DNA of 64,000 bases from an uncultured Nitrospira sp. (GCA_902500775.1 CABVRZ010000017.1:1-64000), one strand, 5' to 3'; shown: positions 1 through 11,002, counted from the first letter of the stretch. Numbers and translations are program-made. The notes: generated from the sequence alone by a model not told the origin.

Positions 1-3000
1 CCACCAATTGCACGGCCAGGAGGGAGTGTCCCCCGAGTTCAAAGAAGTCGTCGTGAATGCCAATGCCTGTCATGCCAAACAGGTGTTGCCAAATATCTGT
101 AATTATCTGTTCAAGAGCATTTCTTGGCGCGATATATGCGGTTGCTAAGTGGGGGCGAGCACTCTGCATATGATCAACATTGATAGCGCGTGGCATGGGA
201 CTACGCATTTGAGCGTTAATATCGTCTGTCACCTGTTGTAGGGCGTTGGCGTCGATCGGTGAAACCATTACCTGAGTGAGTGGGGATGCCAACAAGGTGT
301 CGAAAAGGACAGGGGCATCCTGTGCGGAGATACCGTTTCCCAAAAAGTACTTTGCTGCCATACCTACGTCTTTCCAAACATTCCAGTTAATGGCAATGGT
401 ATTGATTCGCTGTGACAACCGTCGGTGATGAGCAAAGGCATCGAGAAAGGAGTTCGCCGCACAATAGTCAACCTGGCCGACAATGGGAGCATGCGCACTG
501 ACTGAGGAACACAACGCGAAAAAATCAAGATCGTCTGCATGAAAGACTTGATCGAGCCATCGTGTGCCATCGAGCTTTGGAGCAAAGACCTGTTTGATTT
601 CTTCGGCTGTAGTCTTCTGAATACGCCTGTCACCAAGTACCCCGGCTGCATGGAAGACTCCATGGACGGGACCGAAGGTATCCGCAGCATTCACGGCTAA
701 CCGCTCGACCTCTTGCTCGTTGCTAATATCTACGGTGAAATAGGCTAGTCTGGCGCCTTGCTCTTCCAACATACAAAGCCGTCGGATTGTGTGAGACACT
801 CTGTCATGCTCGTCGTGCGTTGCCAGATATTCATGCCATGTCGGGCGGGCCGGAAACGATGAGCGGCCAATCAGGGTGAGGTTGGGGCGTATACCCTTGC
901 TGGATAGGTAGGAGGCAAAGGCCAAACCAATACCCCCTAGTCCGCCTGTAACCAGGTAATGCCCGTTCTGTCGCAGTGTAAGTGGTGAACCGGAGTCAGG
1001 TAAGTGCACAGGCTCAAAAGTCTGTGTCCATCGGTACTCGCCGCGATAGGCAAGCATTGCTTCCGTTGGAGGTGATCCAATCTCGCTGGCAAGCAGACGG
1101 CTCGTGGCTCTGTCGATGGGGTGTGTTCCTTCAATTACCAAATCGATATGGCGACACCGGATATTGGGATACTCCAATGGAACAACCTGGCATGGCCCCA
1201 AAACAGTGGCTTTTTCTGGAAACAAAACTTCGTTTCCAAGTACCGAGTAGATTCCATTCGATACAACGTTGAGGAGGACTGGGGACTCAATCTTTAACGC
1301 CCCGATAGCCTGCGCCAAGTAAAGTAAGCTATAGAAACCGTCATCCTGGTTGATCGGCGCCAAAGGTTGGGTTGAGGTCACCCCCCAAAAATGGGTAATC
1401 GCCACGGGAACCCTATTTTGTGCTACCAGATCTGCCAGCAGACGCGCATAGTTTTCTGGATGAGCATGATTAATGGTATAGATGTTCGGTTCTCGCGCCG
1501 AGAACTCCTCACCATGCCGGACGAAAATCAGGTCTTCGGCGTGGCACTTGAGATTTTCTATGACATGTTGTTCAAGCCCATCGTCACCGATAAAGATAAG
1601 GTGGGGTGTCCTTTGTGAGGGAGTAGTGCTTTGAGCACTGCGTGCGCATACCGAGCGTTTCCACGAGGGTACGTAAAACCAATCAGGTATGCTGTTTTCT
1701 TTTGCACGACTAGGTGCACTGGAGTGTGGTTGGACGAATGCGTTAGAAGGCTCAATCCAATACCGTTGGCGTTCAAATGGGTAAGTTGGCAAGGGAACCC
1801 GACGACGCTCCTCGTGCCGTGAGAATTGTGCCCAATCGATTGCCGTCCCGTATAGCCATAGCTTGCCAACTGTCGTAAGGGTAGCTTGTAAAGCAGATGA
1901 TGGTGAGGTGGCGTGCGGCAGCATAGGGAGAGCCAATATGCCACTCTGTTGGATGGGGTACTGTCCCGCAAAACCACACAAAGCGCGCCCGGGCCCTACT
2001 TCTAAAAGGAAAGGCGTGCGTCCGCGAATAAGTTTTTCCAGCCCATCGCCAAAGCGAACAGTTTGTCGCACATGAGTGACCCAGTACACAGGATCTATCG
2101 CTTGCTCCGCAGTTATCCAATTGCCGCTGACATTGGATAAGAAAGGTATAGAGGGACGCTCCAATTTTATGTGGCTCATGACGGCCGCAAATGTTTCAAG
2201 GATTGGGGTCATCATCCCAGAGTGAAACGCATGGGAAGTGGGCAATGTCTGAAATGGAATACTCTCTACCGATAGTCGTTGTGCTAAACGGTCAATGGCG
2301 TGCGCCGTTCCAGATACGGTGCATCGAGAAGGAGCGTTGACGGCCGCAATCCAGAGATTGTCATTGAGGAATGGTTTGAGCGTCCGTTCGAGCGCAGATA
2401 CAGCGAGCATCGCACCGGTGGGGAGACTTGCGATCAGTTGCCCCCGTTGTGCGACCACAGCCAGCGCATCAGGCAGTGAGAAAACTCCAGAGAGGCAGGC
2501 TGCCACATATTCGCCGATGCTATGGCCGAGCATAGCCGAGGGAAAAATTCCCCACTGGTTCAATTGTCGCGCTAATGCGTATTCGATGACAAATAATGCA
2601 GGTTGCGTGAATTGGGTCTGCGCCAATAGCGCCGCTGCTTCTGCCTCCTGCACTTCTCCAGGGAAAAGGAGTTGACGTAAATCGCGACCAAGCCAAGGGC
2701 GCAGTAATTCTGAGCAGGTATCGACTTCAGTTCGAAACACTGATTCACCATCATAGAGCTCTCGTGCCATATTCACGTATTGCGAACCCTGGCCCGGGAA
2801 CATGAACACGAGCGGAGAGTTCTGTGAACCAGCGCAAGCCGTAAAACTCTTGCCCAGCCCTTCCTTTTCCAAGGATGTGATGGCCTCTTCGAGATTTCGA
2901 CAGAGGACCACACGACGGTGTGCAAAATGATGGCGGCCGATCTGGGTAGTAAAGGCAGCGTCGGCCAGGTTAGTATTCGGATTGCGTTTGAGGAATGCCG

Positions 3001-6000
3001 CCAAGTTAGCGCTTGCAGTATCAAGGGCAGTTTGACTCTTAGCCGACACTAGCAATATCTGTATGGCTCGGGACGGACTCTCGGGTTTTTCAATCGGAGC
3101 TTCCTCCAGAATTATGTGCACGTTAGTTCCACCGAATCCGAATGAACTAACCCCGGCCCGCCGGGGCTCCTCACCGTGATCCCATGCACGCAGTTCGGTA
3201 TTCACGAAGAACGGGCTGTCCTTGAAATTGATCTGGGGATTCGGTTGCCTAAAATGCAAACTAGGAGGGAGGGTGTGATGCTTTAATGCGAGGACCGTTT
3301 TGATCATCCCGGTGATACCAGCGGCGGCATCCAAGTGTCCAACATTGGTTTTGACCGAACCGAGGGCGCAAAACTGGCTTTTATCCGTACTGATCCGAAA
3401 GGCTTGCGTCAACGCATCGATTTCAATGGGATCGCCCAGCGTGGTAGCGGTTCCATGTGCTTCGATATAGCTTATGCTCTCCGCACTAACGTTAGCGATA
3501 GCTTGTGCTTCCGCAATGACCAGAGCCTGCCCAGTGGTGCTTGGTGCGGTGTACCCTACCTTGCCGGAGCCATCGTTATTGATAGCTGAGCCTTTGATGA
3601 CCGCATAAATTGAATCGCCATCTGCTATAGCCCGCTCAAGACGCTTCAAGATTACTACGCCAACACCACTTCCGAACACGGTACCACTGGCTGCGGAATC
3701 AAACGCGCGGCAATGACCATCGGCAGACAAAATGCTACCCTCACTGTGTAGATAACCCTTCTTGTCCCAATTCCGGATGCTGACGCCACCCGCCAGTGCA
3801 ATATCAGAATCACCCATCAACAGGCTTTGACAGGCCATATGTACCGCCACAAGGGAAGTTGAGCAGGCGGTTTGGACAGCCATACTAGGACCACGCAGGT
3901 TTAATTTGAAGGAAGTCCTGGTTGCGAGGTAGTCTTTGTCGTTACCGATTGCGCATGCGAGCTCCCCGACGTCTTCCATTAGGCGTGGGTGAGATGACAG
4001 GTTTTGCAGTAAATACGTACTGAAAGAGGCGCCGGCGAACACCCCAATTGTCCCCTTATACGTACTCGGATCATAGCCGGCGTCTTCCAGTGCCTCCCAA
4101 CTGCACTCCAGAAAGACTCGATGCTGAGGATCGGTTATTTCGGCTTCGCGCGGTAAAAATCCAAAGAATTTGGCATCAAATAAATCGATGTCGGGCAGCA
4201 AGGCGCCGGCGTTGACGTAGAGGCTGTTGCCGGCCGTTGCACGGTCAACACCTGCTGCATGAAGTTCATCTGATGAGAAGGAAGTGATACTTTCGACCCC
4301 ATTAACTAGGTTGGCCCAGAACTCTGAAAGATCCCGGGCTCCAGGGAACCGTCCGCTCATGCCGATGATGGCCACAGCACTCGATTCTTGCCTCGCAACT
4401 TCTTGTTGGGCCAGATGAGTCTTCGCACGGGCTGATAGGTGTTCCAGTAGTGGCTGTTGCAAAGTGCCGGACAGAAAGCTCGCGAGTGAGCTGATGGTGG
4501 GATACTGAAATAAATCGGCCAGCCGCAGCGTGCTGCTGAATTCTTGCGTAAGCCGTGCATGCAATTCGACGAGTAGCAGGGAGTTTCCACCCACGTCAAA
4601 GAAATTGTCGGAAGTGGCGAGGTCCTCTACGCCCAGCAGTTCTTTCCAGATAGCCACCAACCGTGTTTCTGCCTCCGTCTGTGGCGCGGCGAAGTGGGTT
4701 GGTGTCTGTTCAGAGTGAGTTGGATGTGCGTTCTCTTGCTTCCACTGCCAGATCGGGGGGAATTGATCGGATGAATATAACTCTCTGCAGCGCGAGCGTT
4801 GAATTTTACCGCTGGAGGTGCGAGGCAGGCCGCCTGCTTTGATGAGCAATACTGCTAATACATCAAATATCCCATGTTGTTCAATCAGTTCTCCGCGTAA
4901 TTGATGGAGGAATGTCTCTACCTGCACCGTGGATCGTGACTCAACTTCTTGAATAATCACTAGCTGTGTCTTTCTATCATGTTCCAGCGAGAATACTGCA
5001 CAGCCGTTGGTGCGCAATGCGGGGTCTATTCGTTCTACCGTTGCCTCAATATCCTGCGGATAGATATTGCCTCCATTAAAGATCATCATGTCCTTCATAC
5101 GACCCGTAACGTACAGCTCATGATCATGAAGGAAGCCGAGGTCACCCGTGCGTAAGTAGCTCGCGTCCTGGCCAACTACTCGACTCTGGAAGATCTGCTG
5201 ACTTTCCTCAGGACGATTCCAGTACCCTTGAGCAACGGATGGGCCACTCACCCAAATTTCTCCAACAGTATCCTCCGGCTTCTCAGTGAGAGAAACAGGG
5301 TCAACGATAATCACGCTACACTCACTAGATGGGGGACTCCCTGTTGATACTAGTTCGATCGAGTCCGAGGAGGTTGCTGTGGGCTGAACAATATTCTCAG
5401 AAAGCGCTTGTTTGCTCACAATCAGCGAACGAGAGCTACAAGAGCTTTCTTGGGTTTGAGTGTTGGCAGAGACTAGAAGAGTTGACTCTGCCAGTCCAAA
5501 CACGGGCGTAAGAGCTTCTGGGCGTAATCCACAGGACGCAAATGATTCAGCAAAGCGACGTAGCGTATTAGGCCGAATGGGTTCCGCTCCATTTAATGCA
5601 TATTCAAGCGAGCTAAGATCGAGTGAGTGTTTCTGGTCCTCAGTAATCTTGTCGACACAGAGGTCATACGCAAAATTTGGAGCCCCTGTGATACGTGCCC
5701 GATAATCTGATACGGCTTTGAGCCATCTATGAGGTCGAAATACAAACGCGGCTGGAGGAAATTGAACACTGTGGTATGCAGCATAGATAGAAGACAAGAT
5801 TGATCCGATGAGGCCAAAATCATGATGTGGTGGGAGCCATGAAACAATCACGCTTGGAGTGGTGATATTAAACGCAGATTGGCTGAGCGCGGCATTAGCA
5901 AGGATATTCGCATGACTGACCATCACTCCTTTGGGATTCCCAGTTGAACCCGACGTGTATTGCAGAAAGGCAAGATCACCCGGGAGGATTGTCGGTCTGA

Positions 6001-6484
6001 CCCAGTGTGTCGACAAATCCGATAACGTGTCAGTAGCTAGCCAGTTCAGCCTCGACAGGTAATCGTGCGAGTCACCTTGAACCTTCCCCAGGCGTTCCAA
6101 AATATTGGTATGTGTAAGGACCAATCGTGGTTGGGCATCTTTGGCTAGTATTTGTAGCCGCGGCAGGGTGCGGGGATTTGTCGGGGGCAATGAAGGAACG
6201 GCGACAACCCCAGCAAAAATGCACCCTAAGAAAGCCGTTATATATTCAATGCTAGGATAATACACCAGCAATATACGGTCTTTGGGCTGTGTCCTACTCT
6301 GCAGATGCGCAGCTATATTACGAGCATGGCGATCCAATTGCTGAAACGTGAGAGAGGCGCTGACTTGCTCGCCATTTGCCAAAAAGGTAAAGGCGGTTCT
6401 GTCGGCTGTCCCGGATATATCATGAGCACGGTGCTGTACTAGTTCAACTAAGTTGGCAAATGTCGTGCGGATCGGAGCGTTCAT
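1..6484 (-). CDS. Hybrid FAAL-ACP-KS-AT-KR-ACP polyketide synthase, C-terminus beyond window
   Basis: The frame is open from ATG at 6484 to the window edge (at least 2161 codons). GAGG lies 7 bases before the ATG. Approximate residues by reading: fatty acyl-AMP ligase domain 1-570 (TSGSTGNPKG near 176, WLPPHHDFGLIG, SSGKIQRSRC near 558); carrier domain with GGNSLL serine near 634; ketosynthase from VAIIGMSGRFPGA near 703, with Cys near 874 (TACSTS) and His near 1010 (EAHGTA) and 1049 (VGHLDAAAG); acyltransferase with GHSIGEY near 1322 and HAFH near 1418, the signature usually linked to malonyl-CoA; ketoreductase with TGGLGGIG near 1849 and Tyr near 2007; second carrier with GGHSLLAV near 2153. 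No DH or ER domain was seen. Inference: a fatty acid is activated as acyl-AMP, loaded on the first carrier, extended once with malonate and reduced to a beta-hydroxy chain, then passed to modules outside the window. The product is unknown. Confidence 0.95.
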   Translation of the reverse strand, partial: MNAPIRTTFANLVELVQHRAHDISGTADRTAFTFLANGEQVSASLTFQQLDRHARNIAAHLQSRTQPKDRILLVYYPSIEYITAFLGCIFAGVVAVPSLPPTNPRTLPRLQILAKDAQPRLVLTHTNILERLGKVQGDSHDYLSRLNWLATDTLSDLSTHWVRPTILPGDLAFLQYTSGSTGNPKGVMVSHANILANAALSQSAFNITTPSVIVSWLPPHHDFGLIGSILSSIYAAYHSVQFPPAAFVFRPHRWLKAVSDYRARITGAPNFAYDLCVDKITEDQKHSLDLSSLEYALNGAEPIRPNTLRRFAESFASCGLRPEALTPVFGLAESTLLVSANTQTQESSCSSRSLIVSKQALSENIVQPTATSSDSIELVSTGSPPSSECSVIIVDPVSLTEKPEDTVGEIWVSGPSVAQGYWNRPEESQQIFQSRVVGQDASYLRTGDLGFLHDHELYVTGRMKDMMIFNGGNIYPQDIEATVERIDPALRTNGCAVFSLEHDRKTQLVIIQEVESRSTVQVETFLHQLRGELIEQHGIFDVLAVLLIKAGGLPRTSSGKIQRSRCRELYSSDQFPPIWQWKQENAHPTHSEQTPTHFAAPQTEAETRLVAIWKELLGVEDLATSDNFFDVGGNSLLLVELHARLTQEFSSTLRLADLFQYPTISSLASFLSGTLQQPLLEHLSARAKTHLAQQEVARQESSAVAIIGMSGRFPGARDLSEFWANLVNGVESITSFSSDELHAAGVDRATAGNSLYVNAGALLPDIDLFDAKFFGFLPREAEITDPQHRVFLECSWEALEDAGYDPSTYKGTIGVFAGASFSTYLLQNLSSHPRLMEDVGELACAIGNDKDYLATRTSFKLNLRGPSMAVQTACSTSLVAVHMACQSLLMGDSDIALAGGVSIRNWDKKGYLHSEGSILSADGHCRAFDSAASGTVFGSGVGVVILKRLERAIADGDSIYAVIKGSAINNDGSGKVGYTAPSTTGQALVIAEAQAIANVSAESISYIEAHGTATTLGDPIEIDALTQAFRISTDKSQFCALGSVKTNVGHLDAAAGITGMIKTVLALKHHTLPPSLHFRQPNPQINFKDSPFFVNTELRAWDHGEEPRRAGVSSFGFGGTNVHIILEEAPIEKPESPSRAIQILLVSAKSQTALDTASANLAAFLKRNPNTNLADAAFTTQIGRHHFAHRRVVLCRNLEEAITSLEKEGLGKSFTACAGSQNSPLVFMFPGQGSQYVNMARELYDGESVFRTEVDTCSELLRPWLGRDLRQLLFPGEVQEAEAAALLAQTQFTQPALFVIEYALARQLNQWGIFPSAMLGHSIGEYVAACLSGVFSLPDALAVVAQRGQLIASLPTGAMLAVSALERTLKPFLNDNLWIAAVNAPSRCTVSGTAHAIDRLAQRLSVESIPFQTLPTSHAFHSGMMTPILETFAAVMSHIKLERPSIPFLSNVSGNWITAEQAIDPVYWVTHVRQTVRFGDGLEKLIRGRTPFLLEVGPGRALCGFAGQYPIQQSGILALPMLPHATSPSSALQATLTTVGKLWLYGTAIDWAQFSRHEERRRVPLPTYPFERQRYWIEPSNAFVQPHSSAPSRAKENSIPDWFYVPSWKRSVCARSAQSTTPSQRTPHLIFIGDDGLEQHVIENLKCHAEDLIFVRHGEEFSAREPNIYTINHAHPENYARLLADLVAQNRVPVAITHFWGVTSTQPLAPINQDDGFYSLLYLAQAIGALKIESPVLLNVVSNGIYSVLGNEVLFPEKATVLGPCQVVPLEYPNIRCRHIDLVIEGTHPIDRATSRLLASEIGSPPTEAMLAYRGEYRWTQTFEPVHLPDSGSPLTLRQNGHYLVTGGLGGIGLAFASYLSSKGIRPNLTLIGRSSFPARPTWHEYLATHDEHDRVSHTIRRLCMLEEQGARLAYFTVDISNEQEVERLAVNAADTFGPVHGVFHAAGVLGDRRIQKTTAEEIKQVFAPKLDGTRWLDQVFHADDLDFFALCSSVSAHAPIVGQVDYCAANSFLDAFAHHRRLSQRINTIAINWNVWKDVGMAAKYFLGNGISAQDAPVLFDTLLASPLTQVMVSPIDANALQQVTDDINAQMRSPMPRAINVDHMQSARPHLATAYIAPRNALEQIITDIWQHLFGMTGIGIHDDFFELGGHSLLAVQLV

Positions 6485-7524
6485 GTTTTGGCCTCATTGT
6501 GAGTTCCTACATCTTCTCTTTTGTGGCGTTCACAAGAATGAAGGTTTCACCTCTAATGCAACGCATTAAACCTTAGTACTTATCCTCTTCTCATCCATCA
6601 CGCTGTGACGCTTCCTGCCCCACTGTCCCATGTCACTGAGGAGCAGAAACTTTATGTACGAAGGAACCACAAACACTTCAGTTAGTGTTCACGGTTAACG
6701 CTTCGTGTGCCAAACCTTTAGCAAACGTCATGCCCGGTTGATGGATAATCGTCTATCTGTACAATTTCCTACCGCTATCACACACAAACCGCTCTGCATG
6801 CGCGAGTCTTGAAGATTAAGGACATAACCTTGCTGTATCGAGACTGATACAGGTCTGAATCAAATTGGATTCGATTAATGTCGAGATTGAACCGGAGAGC
6901 ATTGGTCTCAGAGTTCTGGCAGAACCAGACAACTGAAACTCCTCAAAACACAAGGAAACGCATATTACTTATAGCGTACGAGCCGTATAGCCAAGATACC
7001 CGAGACTCCGTTCCAGGTGCATGCACCTGATCTTCACTAAGATGGAAGCCCCCTAATGTTCTTCAGGAGTTCATGTTCAGCTCGCACACTACATTCTTGG
7101 TCATCAGGTCAGAATGTCGGAGGGACATATACTCGATGAGGGAGTTGGACATCTGCATAGCTGTGAGATTTGTATCGCCGACGAGGCTAACCGTATCTAA
7201 ATGGATACCTAACTGTATCTAAATGGATTCTCAATTAGCCGCAATTGATTCACACAACATGACAGCTGACATCTTCTTATGTGCAGTTCGGTCATGAATA
7301 TTGAAGATGACTCGGATTAGTGCATCCCCAGAAGGTGGCACACGTATTGCGATGCGAGACAATGGATGAACGGTTGAGAGGGAGTCGAAGGTGACGATTC
7401 AATGGGAGGTTGTAGTTGTGCGATCGAACGTCCCGGCTTATGTAGTCGTGCCAGCAGAAGAGTGCAGAGACCCATCCAGTAAGCTAACGGCTGTGGAAAT
7501 TGTCTTACTGATTAGGCATGTGCT
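6485..7524. other. Divergent intergenic region between PKS gene and exporter operon
   Basis: About 1.04 kb without a convincing reading frame on either strand. It is AT-richer than the flanking genes and must hold the promoters of both divergent transcripts. The only clear structure I see is the direct repeat near 7193-7228, listed separately. No transposase remnant or RNA gene was recognised. Confidence 0.6.
7193..7228. repeat. 14-bp direct repeat with 22-bp period
   Basis: GTATCTAAATGGAT occurs exactly at 7193-7206 and again at 7215-7228. The 22-bp centre-to-centre spacing is close to two helical turns, the arrangement expected when two protein subunits bind one DNA face. It lies about 300 bp upstream of the tolC-like gene. 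A role as an operator is inference; no regulator gene is adjacent. Confidence 0.6.
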
Positions 7525-9090
7525 GTGAACTGCAAAACCAGAGTACATAAACGACTGCACATGGGTATCTATACTCTTGTCATGAGTCTGTTTCTGCAGC
7601 CTGGGCTTATCTGGGGATTAGAGATTGAAAACAAGCCGCCATCGGAACGGCGAGAGGTACTCTCTCTAGCTGACGCGGCTCTTCAAGCGCTACAACACAA
7701 TTTCGACATCCGCATCAGTCGTCGTTCAAAGGAGAGTCGGTTGACCGATATCACGGTCGAACGGGCCAAATTCGATCCGACATTGAGCGTCAAGGGTGAA
7801 TATACGAGGTTGGTTACTCCACTTAATCAACCACTGTTTGGAGGAACTGGCTCCACGTTGACAGGACTCACGCCTTTTGATCAACGTGAATTCTCTCTTA
7901 CGGTGGATGCAAAGACAAACCTACCTACTGGTGGCAATATCGATGTAAATTATAACCCCACTCGAACAAGATTCAACGCAGATTTGGCTCAAGGGTTTTT
8001 GTTTAATCCTGCCTACCTGAGTACGCTTTCCCTTACATTCTCACAGCCCCTTCTTCGCAATGCTGGGCTCGACATCACTGCAACATTTATTCGTATTGCA
8101 CAGAATAATGCAACGGTGGAAGAACACATCTTTCGTGATCGCGTGCTCACAATTCTCGCATTAGTAGAACAAACATACTGGGAAGTTGTCTTTGCCAATG
8201 AAAACCTCAAAGTTGCTGAGGCTGCGATGAAAGCCGCACGGGAACTCCTGGCGAGTAATCGTGCAAAGGAAAAGGAGGGAATGCTATCGGTTGTCGATGT
8301 CTTGCAAGCAGAAGCAGCCGTGGCCTCTCGAGTCGAACAGGTTCTGGTTGCGGAGAAAACGATTCGGGATCAGGAAGATCAATTGCGTAAACTGCTCAAT
8401 CCCGGCGAAGGAGATATGCGCCAGGAAACACGCTTGATGTTGCTCGACCAACCGGTCATATCTCTCGAACCGCTCGGTTTGCAAGAAGCCATCGATACGG
8501 CCATCGCACAACGGCCAGAAATTCTTCAAGCGATGAAAAATGTGGAGAGCAGCAATCTCAATACCAAGTACGCGAGAAATCAGATCCTTCCTAGTCTATC
8601 CCTTCAAGCGACGATGGGATTAACCGGACTAGGCAAGGACTACGGCGACTCGGTGGGGAGAAATTTCAATGGTGATTTCTATAATTATGGTGTGGGACTC
8701 ATCTTGAGTTACCCCCTCGGCAACCGCTCTGCCTGGGGCACTTATAATAGACGGAAGCTGGAAGCGGAGAACGCTGAGGAGTCGCTCGCGAGCGTACGGC
8801 AGCAGATCATTGTGGGTGTTCGAGAGGCCGTCCGGCGCGTAGAGACTGATTTCAAGCGGATTGAAAGTACTCGAGCCGCCAGAATCATGTCGGAGAAGCA
8901 GTTGCAAGTGGAGCACGAGCGTTTAAAAGTGGGACTTAGTATTACTCGTTTTGTGCTCGACTCCCAACGTGATCTGGCAACGGCTCAAGGACATGAGGTC
9001 CGTGCAATCGTTGATTACAACAAGTCACTATCTAATTTGGCACGCCATAAAGCCACCACGCTGGATCGGTATAACCTACAACTGAACTGA
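7525..9090 (+). CDS. TolC-family outer membrane efflux channel protein
   Basis: A 521-aa protein of the outer membrane efflux (OEP/TolC) family. The N-terminus has a basic stretch followed by a hydrophobic segment (YTLVMSLFLQPGLIWG), consistent with a signal peptide. The rest alternates beta-strand-like segments with long alpha-helical segments rich in Ala, Glu and Arg, the two-fold repeat typical of TolC proteins. The GTG at 7525 is the longest start; ATG at 7561 is an alternative that keeps the signal sequence. It begins a four-gene operon with an ABC ATPase, an ABC permease and an adaptor, so it is probably the outer membrane duct of a tripartite exporter. Its location divergent from the PKS gene suggests export of the lipo-polyketide (inference). 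Confidence 0.9.
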   Translation: MNCKTRVHKRLHMGIYTLVMSLFLQPGLIWGLEIENKPPSERREVLSLADAALQALQHNFDIRISRRSKESRLTDITVERAKFDPTLSVKGEYTRLVTPLNQPLFGGTGSTLTGLTPFDQREFSLTVDAKTNLPTGGNIDVNYNPTRTRFNADLAQGFLFNPAYLSTLSLTFSQPLLRNAGLDITATFIRIAQNNATVEEHIFRDRVLTILALVEQTYWEVVFANENLKVAEAAMKAARELLASNRAKEKEGMLSVVDVLQAEAAVASRVEQVLVAEKTIRDQEDQLRKLLNPGEGDMRQETRLMLLDQPVISLEPLGLQEAIDTAIAQRPEILQAMKNVESSNLNTKYARNQILPSLSLQATMGLTGLGKDYGDSVGRNFNGDFYNYGVGLILSYPLGNRSAWGTYNRRKLEAENAEESLASVRQQIIVGVREAVRRVETDFKRIESTRAARIMSEKQLQVEHERLKVGLSITRFVLDSQRDLATAQGHEVRAIVDYNKSLSNLARHKATTLDRYNLQLN

Positions 9091-9098
9091 CGGATATC

Positions 9099-9767
9099 AT
9101 GATTGATTTACAGCAAGTTGCGAAAAGCTACTCTACCGGTTCAGTCACGTTGCCTGTATTGCGTGGGATTGATCTGCAGATCAAACCGGGAGAATTTGTA
9201 GCCCTGATGGGGCCATCTGGTTCCGGAAAATCAACCCTCCTTAATGTACTTGGCCTGATCGACACCTTTGATACAGGAGACTATAGGTTGTGCGGGATTT
9301 CCATGAAGGATTTATCAGAAACCGAGGCGGCTCGTCATCGCGTCACGAGAATCGGGTTTATTTTTCAATCTTTCAATCTCTTGCCAGCCAAGACGGCCGC
9401 TGACAATGTGGCCCTACCTCTTTACTATCAGGGTGTGGCGCAAAAAAAACGCAGGACACAAGCGATGGAGTTACTGGAACAGCTTGGTGTAGTTCATCGC
9501 GCTCATCACCGACCGCGTGAACTCTCTGGCGGACAACAACAGCGTGTAGCCATTGCTCGTGCACTCATTACCGATCCACCGATGATTCTTGCGGACGAAC
9601 CGACCGGAAATTTGGACAGTACGGCGGCTCATGACGTGATGCAACTACTAGACAAGGTGCATCATGCAGGCAGGACAATTGTGCTCGTTACACACGATGA
9701 ATCAATTGCGGCGCATGCGCAGCGCATAGTTCGGTTACATGACGGCCGAGTAGCGGGCGTAGCCTAG
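9099..9767 (+). CDS. ABC transporter ATP-binding protein, MacB/LolD type
   Basis: A 222-aa ATPase subunit. Visible motifs: Walker [10 protein letters not shown] near residues 38-46, Q-loop [10 protein letters not shown], signature [15 protein letters not shown], Walker [14 protein letters not shown], and H-loop VTHDES. Length and motifs match the LolD/MacB-type ATPases that power mechanotransmission permeases. It starts 8 bases after the tolC-like stop and ends 8 bases before the permease start, so the genes are very likely co-transcribed. Unlike MacB itself, the ATPase and permease are separate polypeptides here. Confidence 0.95.
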   Translation: MIDLQQVAKSYSTGSVTLPVLRGIDLQIKPGEFVALMGPSGSGKSTLLNVLGLIDTFDTGDYRLCGISMKDLSETEAARHRVTRIGFIFQSFNLLPAKTAADNVALPLYYQGVAQKKRRTQAMELLEQLGVVHRAHHRPRELSGGQQQRVAIARALITDPPMILADEPTGNLDSTAAHDVMQLLDKVHHAGRTIVLVTHDESIAAHAQRIVRLHDGRVAGVA

Positions 9768-9775
9768 GATTAACT

Positions 9776-11002
9776 ATGTGGGATTTGGATCGTTGGCAAG
9801 AAATAGGGCACAGCTTGCGGAGCTATCCTTTACGGACAACCCTGACAGCTTGCGGAGTGGCATGGGGAATATTTCTCTTGGTGGTTTTGCTTGGTGTTGG
9901 GAAGGGGCTAGAACAAGGTCTGACTGGGCTCTTCAAGAACTCAGCCGACAACAGTGTATGGCTTGAAGGTCAGACGACATCGGCTACTTATGATGGACTG
10001 CCCCCTGGACGTCCAATCAGATTTTCTGCAGAAGATGTAGAGCGGCTCGCATCAGTGCCAGGAATTGTTGCGATTACCCCAGAAGTGACGCTTGGACGCC
10101 AACCGTCGATACGATATGGGAACGTAGTCAGAACCTTTGGCGTCAATGGGGTAGGACCAAGTTATACAGATATTGGGCGTCTAGTGATACGACAGGGGCG
10201 GTTCCTCAATCCCTTAGATATTACCAATGTTCGTCGCGTAGCTGTATTGGGGGCTCGCGTTTCGGAGGTCCTGTTTGGGCGAGATGTTAATCCTGTGGGT
10301 GAGATCATCGAGATCAGCGGGGTCCCGTTTCGCGTAATAGGCCGAAGTGTCCATACAGGCCATGAACCGCAACAACGCACTATCTATATACCTGTCACCA
10401 CATATCATGAGGCCTTGGATTCCAACCCCAGGATACCCGCCATCGGATTTATGACTGCATCAGGATACGGGTGGGACAATCTGCAGGTGCCCGTACTTCG
10501 TTATCTTGCTCGTGAGCATCTCTTTGATCCCTCAGATGTCGGAGCAGTTGCCGTCTGGGATGGCAACGCACAGTATCGCCAGGTGCAATTGCTGTTGCTT
10601 GGAGTACGCACCTTTATCATCGTCGTTGGGTTAGGCACGTTGGCCGCCGGCTGCATCGGCGTGAGTAATATCATGCTCGCTGCAGTCCGCGAACGGACCC
10701 GGGAGATCGGCATTCGGAAAGCGATTGGTGCAACCCCTGCGGCGATTGTCGTGATGATATTACAGGAAGCTTTCGTAATAACGACGGCTTCTGGTGCTGT
10801 GGGTTTGGGAGCCGGGCTCAGCCTGATTTACTTCATTCGAGAGCACGAGATTGAGACGGAATATTTCCGCAATCCCCATGTCGATCTGCCAATTTCACTG
10901 GGTGCACTGGGCGTACTGATCGTCGCAGGATTAGTAGCTGGCTACCTGCCAGCGCGGCAGGCTGTTCAAATTAAAACTATTGAGGCGCTGCGTCATGAGT
11001 AA
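9776..11002 (+). CDS. ABC transporter permease, MacB/FtsX type
   Basis: A 408-aa permease. An N-terminal membrane segment (near residues 20-42) is followed by a large periplasmic MacB_PCD-like domain, then three C-terminal membrane helices. The FtsX signature RERTREIGIRKAIGAT lies at the cytoplasmic loop. With the preceding ATPase it would form a MacB-like mechanotransmission transporter that drives substrate through the TolC duct. Its last codons overlap the start of the adaptor gene. The substrate is not indicated by the sequence; the adjacent PKS makes a lipo-polyketide plausible. Confidence 0.93.
   Translation: MWDLDRWQEIGHSLRSYPLRTTLTACGVAWGIFLLVVLLGVGKGLEQGLTGLFKNSADNSVWLEGQTTSATYDGLPPGRPIRFSAEDVERLASVPGIVAITPEVTLGRQPSIRYGNVVRTFGVNGVGPSYTDIGRLVIRQGRFLNPLDITNVRRVAVLGARVSEVLFGRDVNPVGEIIEISGVPFRVIGRSVHTGHEPQQRTIYIPVTTYHEALDSNPRIPAIGFMTASGYGWDNLQVPVLRYLAREHLFDPSDVGAVAVWDGNAQYRQVQLLLLGVRTFIIVVGLGTLAAGCIGVSNIMLAAVRERTREIGIRKAIGATPAAIVVMILQEAFVITTASGAVGLGAGLSLIYFIREHEIETEYFRNPHVDLPISLGALGVLIVAGLVAGYLPARQAVQIKTIEALRHE

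Noticed and set aside
364-5847. Many short frames on both strands in the first 6 kb
   Set aside because: All are shadows of the single long minus-strand synthase frame, which is open to the window edge.
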